NCBI GenBank assembly: GCA_049421025.1
Contig: JBMSMG010000076.1
Location: 1-7,205 of the forward strand
From: RGUW01 sp049421025
Lineage (GTDB): Bacteria; Cyanobacteriota; Cyanobacteriia; PCC-6307; Cyanobiaceae
DNA: 7,205 nt
Direction: 5' to 3'
Shown: positions 4,516-7,205 of the stretch, in pieces
How positions within the stretch are numbered: the stretch's first letter is position 1
How the letters are laid out: each line of letters begins with the position of its first letter
Program-made: the position numbers and the translations under genes
Notes under the pieces: generated by a model
The model's input: only the letters and a program-made list of their open reading frames with translations
What the model was told of the DNA's origin: nothing
The model's database searches: none

Positions 4516-5328
4516 ATGCGTTTCCGTCCACTGCTGGCTCTGGTGCTGGCGTTGTGTCTGACCCTGGTGACTGCCTGCAGCGGCGGCGCCGAGGCCAAGG
4601 ATCGGGCCAACCTCACCTACGACGACATTCACAACACTGGTCTGGCCAATGATTGCCCGACCCTGCCCGACTCTGCCCGTGGCTCGATCGCGCTGACCGG
4701 TGGTGGCACGTATCAGCTGCGCGAGCTCTGCTTGCATCCAGCTGAGGTGTACGTGAAGGGCGAACCGGCTAACAAACGCCAGGAAGCACAATTCGTGCCC
4801 GGCAAGATCCTGACCCGCTTCACCACCAGCCTTGATCAGGTCTATGGAGACCTGAGCGTTCAGGGCGACAAGCTCGGCTTCAAAGAGCTCGGTGGCCTCG
4901 ACTTCCAGCTGGTGACCGTGCTGCTCCCTGGCGGTGAAGAGGTGCCGTTTGTGTTCTCGAGCAAGGAGCTCGAGGCCAGTGCCGATGGCGCTGCCATCAC
5001 CACCAGCACCGACTTCAACGGCTCGTACCGGGTGCCCAGCTACCGCACCTCGAACTTCCTCGATCCCAAGGCCCGTGGTCTGACCACTGGCTACAGCAGC
5101 GCTGTGGGTCTGGTGCCCGCTGGTGATGACTACACCTCTGAGACCGTCAAGCGCTACGTCGATGGCACCGGCAACATGAGCCTCTCGATCACCAAGGTCG
5201 ATGGCAACACCGGTGAATTCGCCGGTGTGTTCACCGCCGTTCAGCCCTCTGACACCGACATGGGCACCAAAGAGCCCGTCGACGTCAAGATCACCGGTGA
5301 GCTCTACGGCCGCCTCGAGCAGGGCTGA
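4516..5328 (+). CDS. psbO: Photosystem II manganese-stabilizing protein PsbO, lipoprotein-like
   Basis: PsbO is the extrinsic 33-kDa protein on the lumenal face of photosystem II that stabilises the Mn4CaO5 cluster and keeps chloride and calcium requirements low. The 270-residue precursor starts MRFRPLLALVLALCLTLVTA, a basic n-region and hydrophobic core, then C21. Residues V18-T19-A20-C21 fit a lipobox, so cleavage before C21 and lipidation is predicted, leaving 250 residues. Family hallmarks are LTYDDIHNTGLAN (33-45), cysteines 47 and 72 that would form the conserved disulfide, GEPANKRQEAQFVPGKILTR (82-101), LLPGGEEVPF (136-145), RVPSYRTSNFLDPKARGLTTGY (172-193), SITKVDGNTGEFAGVF (224-239) and PSDTDMGTKEPVDVKITG (244-261). 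The beta-barrel is full length. ATG at 4516 has no Shine-Dalgarno; the leader is TTTCCCCC. A strong terminator follows, so it is probably monocistronic. Confidence 0.97.
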   Translation: MRFRPLLALVLALCLTLVTACSGGAEAKDRANLTYDDIHNTGLANDCPTLPDSARGSIALTGGGTYQLRELCLHPAEVYVKGEPANKRQEAQFVPGKILTRFTTSLDQVYGDLSVQGDKLGFKELGGLDFQLVTVLLPGGEEVPFVFSSKELEASADGAAITTSTDFNGSYRVPSYRTSNFLDPKARGLTTGYSSAVGLVPAGDDYTSETVKRYVDGTGNMSLSITKVDGNTGEFAGVFTAVQPSDTDMGTKEPVDVKITGELYGRLEQG

Positions 5329-5355
5329 TCCGCTCTAGTCCAGAGCTGCTCAGCC

Positions 5356-5378
5356 AGGGCCCTGCGGGGCCCTTTTTT
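5356..5378 (+). terminator. Intrinsic terminator of psbO
   Basis: A perfect stem AGGGCCC (5356-5362) and GGGCCCT (5367-5373) closes a TGCG tetraloop and leads into six T residues (5373-5378). It begins 28 nt after the psbO stop. A smaller 5-bp hairpin, GCTCT-AGTCC-AGAGC (5332-5346), lies just before it. It should isolate psbO from sat. Confidence 0.93.
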
Positions 5379-5387
5379 GTGCGCCGA

Positions 5388-5415
5388 TTGTGGGCTCCCC
5401 CTGCTCTGAAAGAAT
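5388..5415 (+). promoter_or_regulatory. Weak candidate promoter for sat
   Basis: TTGTGG (5388-5393) and AAGAAT (5410-5415) sit 16 nt apart, resembling -35 and -10 boxes with three and four matches of six. It lies between the psbO terminator and the sat start, where a promoter is required. The match is modest and no operator is recognised. Confidence 0.3.
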
Positions 5416-5444
5416 CGCCCCCATTGCCCAGTCGCCTCTCTGCC

Positions 5445-6611
5445 ATGACCGCCTCTGTGACCAGTTCCCAGGGTTTGATTGCCCCCCATGGCGGCAGCCT
5501 GGTCGACCTGATGGTGCCGGCCGAGCAGCGCGAGGCTGTGGGCGCTGGCGTTGATCGCGTCCTCGACTGCAGCGACCGCAACGCCTGCGATGTCGAGCTG
5601 CTGGTGGTGGGTGGCTTCTCACCGCTGCGCGGCTTCATGCACCAACAGGACTACGACGCAGTGGTGGCAGGACACCGCACCACGAGTGGTCTGCTGTTTG
5701 GTCTGCCGATCGTTTTTGACACCGATGACGCCACGATCAGCGTTGGTCAGCGGTTGATGCTCACTTACCAGGGTCAGGAGCTGGCGGTGCTCACCGTGGA
5801 GAGCCGCTGGGAGCCCGACAAGGTCAAAGAAGCCAAGGGTTGCTACGGCACCACCTCGCTGGAGCACCCGGCAGTGCGCATGATCGCCACCGAGCGCGGC
5901 CGTTATTACCTGGGCGGCAGCATCCAGGGGCTGGCTCTGCCCCGCAGGGTCTTTCCCTGCAAGACCCCGGCCGAGGTGCGCGCCACCCTGCCGGTTGGTG
6001 AAGACGTTGTGGCCTTCCAGTGCCGCAACCCGATTCACCGCGCCCACTATGAGCTGTTCACCCGGGCGCTTGAGGCCACGAATGTGAGCGCCGGTGGCGT
6101 GGTGCTGGTGCACCCCACCTGCGGGCCCACCCAGGACGACGACATTGCTGGAGAGGTGCGCTTTCAGACCTATGAGCGTCTGGCCGCCGAGGTCAACAAT
6201 CCCCGCATCCGCTGGGCCTATCTGCCCTATTCGATGCACATGGCCGGCCCGCGTGAGGCGTTGCAGCACATGATCATCCGCAAGAACTACGGCTGCACCC
6301 ACTTCATCATTGGCCGTGACATGGCGGGCTGCAAAAGCTCGCTCACCGGTGATGACTTCTACGGCCCCTACGAGGCCCAGGACTTTGCCCGCGAGATGGC
6401 CCCTGAGCTGGGCATGGAGACCGTGCCCTCGCTCAACCTCGTCTACACCGAGGAAGAGGGGTATGTGACCGCTGAACACGCCGAAGCCCGCGGCTTGCAC
6501 ATCAAAAAGCTCAGCGGCACCCAGTTCCGCCAGATGCTCCGCGGCGGCGAGGAGATCCCCGAATGGTTCGCCTTCCGCAGCGTGGTGGAGGTGCTCAGAG
6601 CCGCTGGCTGA
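5445..6611 (+). CDS. sat: Sulfate adenylyltransferase (ATP sulfurylase)
   Basis: Sat activates sulfate with ATP to adenosine 5'-phosphosulfate and pyrophosphate, the first step of assimilatory sulfate reduction in the cytosol. The 388-residue product is the normal length of the single-domain bacterial enzyme, without an APS-kinase extension. Motifs in order are PHGG (14-17), GGFSPLRGFM (56-65), the nucleotide-binding QCRNPIHRAH (192-201), LVHPTCGPTQDDDI (221-234), MAGPREALQHMIIRKNYG (266-283), FIIGRDMAGCKSS (287-299), YGPYEAQ (306-312) and SGTQFRQMLRGGEEIPEWF (357-375). The GRDxAG motif has methionine where many homologues have histidine; I recall this as common in cyanobacteria. ATG at 5445 gives the family N-terminus; the longer frame from 5379 would start in the psbO terminator T-run. 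No Shine-Dalgarno is seen (CTCTCTGCC before ATG). ftsH follows 80 nt later on the same strand. Confidence 0.97.
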   Translation: MTASVTSSQGLIAPHGGSLVDLMVPAEQREAVGAGVDRVLDCSDRNACDVELLVVGGFSPLRGFMHQQDYDAVVAGHRTTSGLLFGLPIVFDTDDATISVGQRLMLTYQGQELAVLTVESRWEPDKVKEAKGCYGTTSLEHPAVRMIATERGRYYLGGSIQGLALPRRVFPCKTPAEVRATLPVGEDVVAFQCRNPIHRAHYELFTRALEATNVSAGGVVLVHPTCGPTQDDDIAGEVRFQTYERLAAEVNNPRIRWAYLPYSMHMAGPREALQHMIIRKNYGCTHFIIGRDMAGCKSSLTGDDFYGPYEAQDFAREMAPELGMETVPSLNLVYTEEEGYVTAEHAEARGLHIKKLSGTQFRQMLRGGEEIPEWFAFRSVVEVLRAAG

Positions 6612-6691
6612 GCCCGGGCATGCCCCGTGCTGAGCGCCTTGATGAGCGCCCCGGTTAACATTCCTTCACTTCCTCCTGCCCCTTTTTGGCC
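6612..6691. other. sat-ftsH intergenic gap
   Basis: An 80-nt gap with the palindrome GGGCATGCCC (6616-6625), a short direct repeat TGAGCGCC (6631-6638 and 6643-6650), and a strongly pyrimidine-rich leader (6660-6687). No intrinsic terminator is present after sat, so read-through into ftsH is possible. No convincing promoter was found. Confidence 0.5.
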
Positions 6692-7205
6692 GTGAAAAAA
6701 CGCTGGCGCAACGCGGGCCTGTATGGGCTGTTGGTGATCGTGATGATTGCCATCGGCACCGCTTTCCTGGATCGTCCTGATCCTGCGAATGCACCGCGCA
6801 CCTTGCGCTACAGCGATTTTGTTGAGGCCGTCCAGGGCAACGAGGTCTCGAGGGTGCTCATTTCGCCCGATCGCGGCACCGCTCAGATCGTTGAGAACGA
6901 CGGACGCCGCGCCGTGGTCAACCTTGCTCCAGACAAGGATCTGCTGAAGCTGCTGACCGATCACAACGTCGACATTGCCGTGCAGCCCAGCCGTGAGCCG
7001 GCGGCCTGGCAGAGCGCCATCGGCAGCCTGATCTTCCCGTTGCTTTTGCTTGGAGGGCTGTTCTTTTTGTTGCGCCGCGCCCAAGGCGGCGGCGGCAATC
7101 CGGCCATGAGTTTCGGCAAGAGCAAAGCGCGGGTGCAAATGGAGCCCCAGACCCAGGTCACCTTTGGTGATGTGGCCGGCATCGAGGGCGCCAAGCTCGA
7201 GCTCA
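6692..7205 (+). CDS. ftsH: ATP-dependent zinc metalloprotease FtsH, 5' part only
   Basis: FtsH is a membrane-anchored AAA+ protease hexamer that extracts and degrades membrane proteins; thylakoid FtsH in cyanobacteria removes photodamaged D1. The first 171 codons are present and the frame is open at the window edge. Visible parts are a basic start MKKRWRNAG, TM1 at about 9-25 (LYGLLVIVMIAIGTAFL), the lumenal/periplasmic domain beginning LRYSDFVEAVQGNEVSRV (38-55), TM2 at about 109-127 (AIGSLIFPLLLLGGLFFLL), the glycine linker QGGGGNP (131-137), MSFGKSKARVQM (139-150) and VTFGDVAGIEGAKLEL (156-171), the lead into the AAA module. Walker A, Walker B and HEXXH lie beyond the window. The start is GTG at 6692, preceded by TTTTTGGCC with no Shine-Dalgarno; no upstream ATG is in frame nearby. 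It is not an ORF shadow despite the non-ATG start and missing stop. Confidence 0.95.
   Translation, partial: MKKRWRNAGLYGLLVIVMIAIGTAFLDRPDPANAPRTLRYSDFVEAVQGNEVSRVLISPDRGTAQIVENDGRRAVVNLAPDKDLLKLLTDHNVDIAVQPSREPAAWQSAIGSLIFPLLLLGGLFFLLRRAQGGGGNPAMSFGKSKARVQMEPQTQVTFGDVAGIEGAKLEL

Noticed and set aside
4365..4616. N-terminal extension of the 120-aa gene up to 4616
   Set aside because: It would run antisense through the psbO start and leader, and the added 84 residues are not protein-like.
5619..6500. 293-residue open frame on the minus strand opposite sat
   Set aside because: It mirrors the sat coding frame in GC-rich DNA and has no recognisable family motifs; sat on the plus strand is unambiguous.
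6616..6625. Palindrome GGGCATGCCC as a sat terminator
   Set aside because: There is no loop and no adjacent T-run, so it does not fit an intrinsic terminator.
6443..7138. 231-residue minus-strand frame across the sat-ftsH junction
   Set aside because: It crosses two clear plus-strand genes and their gap, and shows no family resemblance.
1..7205. Mobile element, CRISPR array, toxin-antitoxin or defence system
   Set aside because: No transposase or integrase motif, no spaced direct repeats, and no toxin or antitoxin-like gene pair is visible; gene content is housekeeping.

Overview
The window is ordinary chromosomal DNA from a GC-rich cyanobacterium, most likely a picocyanobacterium of the Synechococcus/Cyanobium (alpha-cyanobacterial) group. 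The photosystem II gene psbO fixes it as oxygenic. The run coaBC - psbO - sat - ftsH, and a PsbO with a lipoprotein-like signal peptide, match what I recall of that lineage. No mobile element, CRISPR array, phage gene or defence system was found.

Layout, left to right. (1) 1-408: 3' part of a 3-methyladenine DNA glycosylase gene. (2) 462-1496: pyrB (aspartate carbamoyltransferase) with a TTG start. Its 3' end overlaps the convergent gene ycf20/DUF565 (1460-1801, minus). (3) 1802-2002: non-coding. It holds a minus-strand intrinsic terminator at 1923-1950 and a perfect 18-nt inverted repeat (1829-1846 / 1946-1963). (4) 2003-2506, minus strand: reading from the right, tRNA-Ala(CGC), a 53-residue protein resembling the PCP_red domain, and a 65-residue conserved-looking helical protein, ending at that terminator. 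These three look like one transcription unit driven by an extended -10 promoter at 2518-2526. (5) 2566-4057, plus strand: a 69-residue DUF2555-like protein overlapping coaBC by 11 nt. (6) 4002-4364, minus: a 120-residue uncharacterised protein whose 3' end overlaps coaBC tail to tail. (7) 4516-5328: psbO with a strong intrinsic terminator. (8) 5445-6611: sat (ATP sulfurylase). (9) 6692-7205: the first 171 codons of ftsH, cut by the window edge.

The genes are mostly housekeeping: base-excision repair, pyrimidine and coenzyme A synthesis, sulfate assimilation, photosystem II oxygen evolution, and membrane protein quality control (FtsH proteases degrade damaged D1 in photosystem II). Two small genes probably touch pigment or photosynthesis biology (PCP_red-like and Ycf20).

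Points worth a second look are the tRNA-microprotein arrangement with only 24 nt between them, the 18-nt inverted repeat around a terminator, the predicted lipidation of PsbO, and the pyrimidine-rich leaders without Shine-Dalgarno sequences in front of psbO, sat and ftsH. I do not see a new multi-gene system. Family assignments rest on motif recognition and memory; no search was run.
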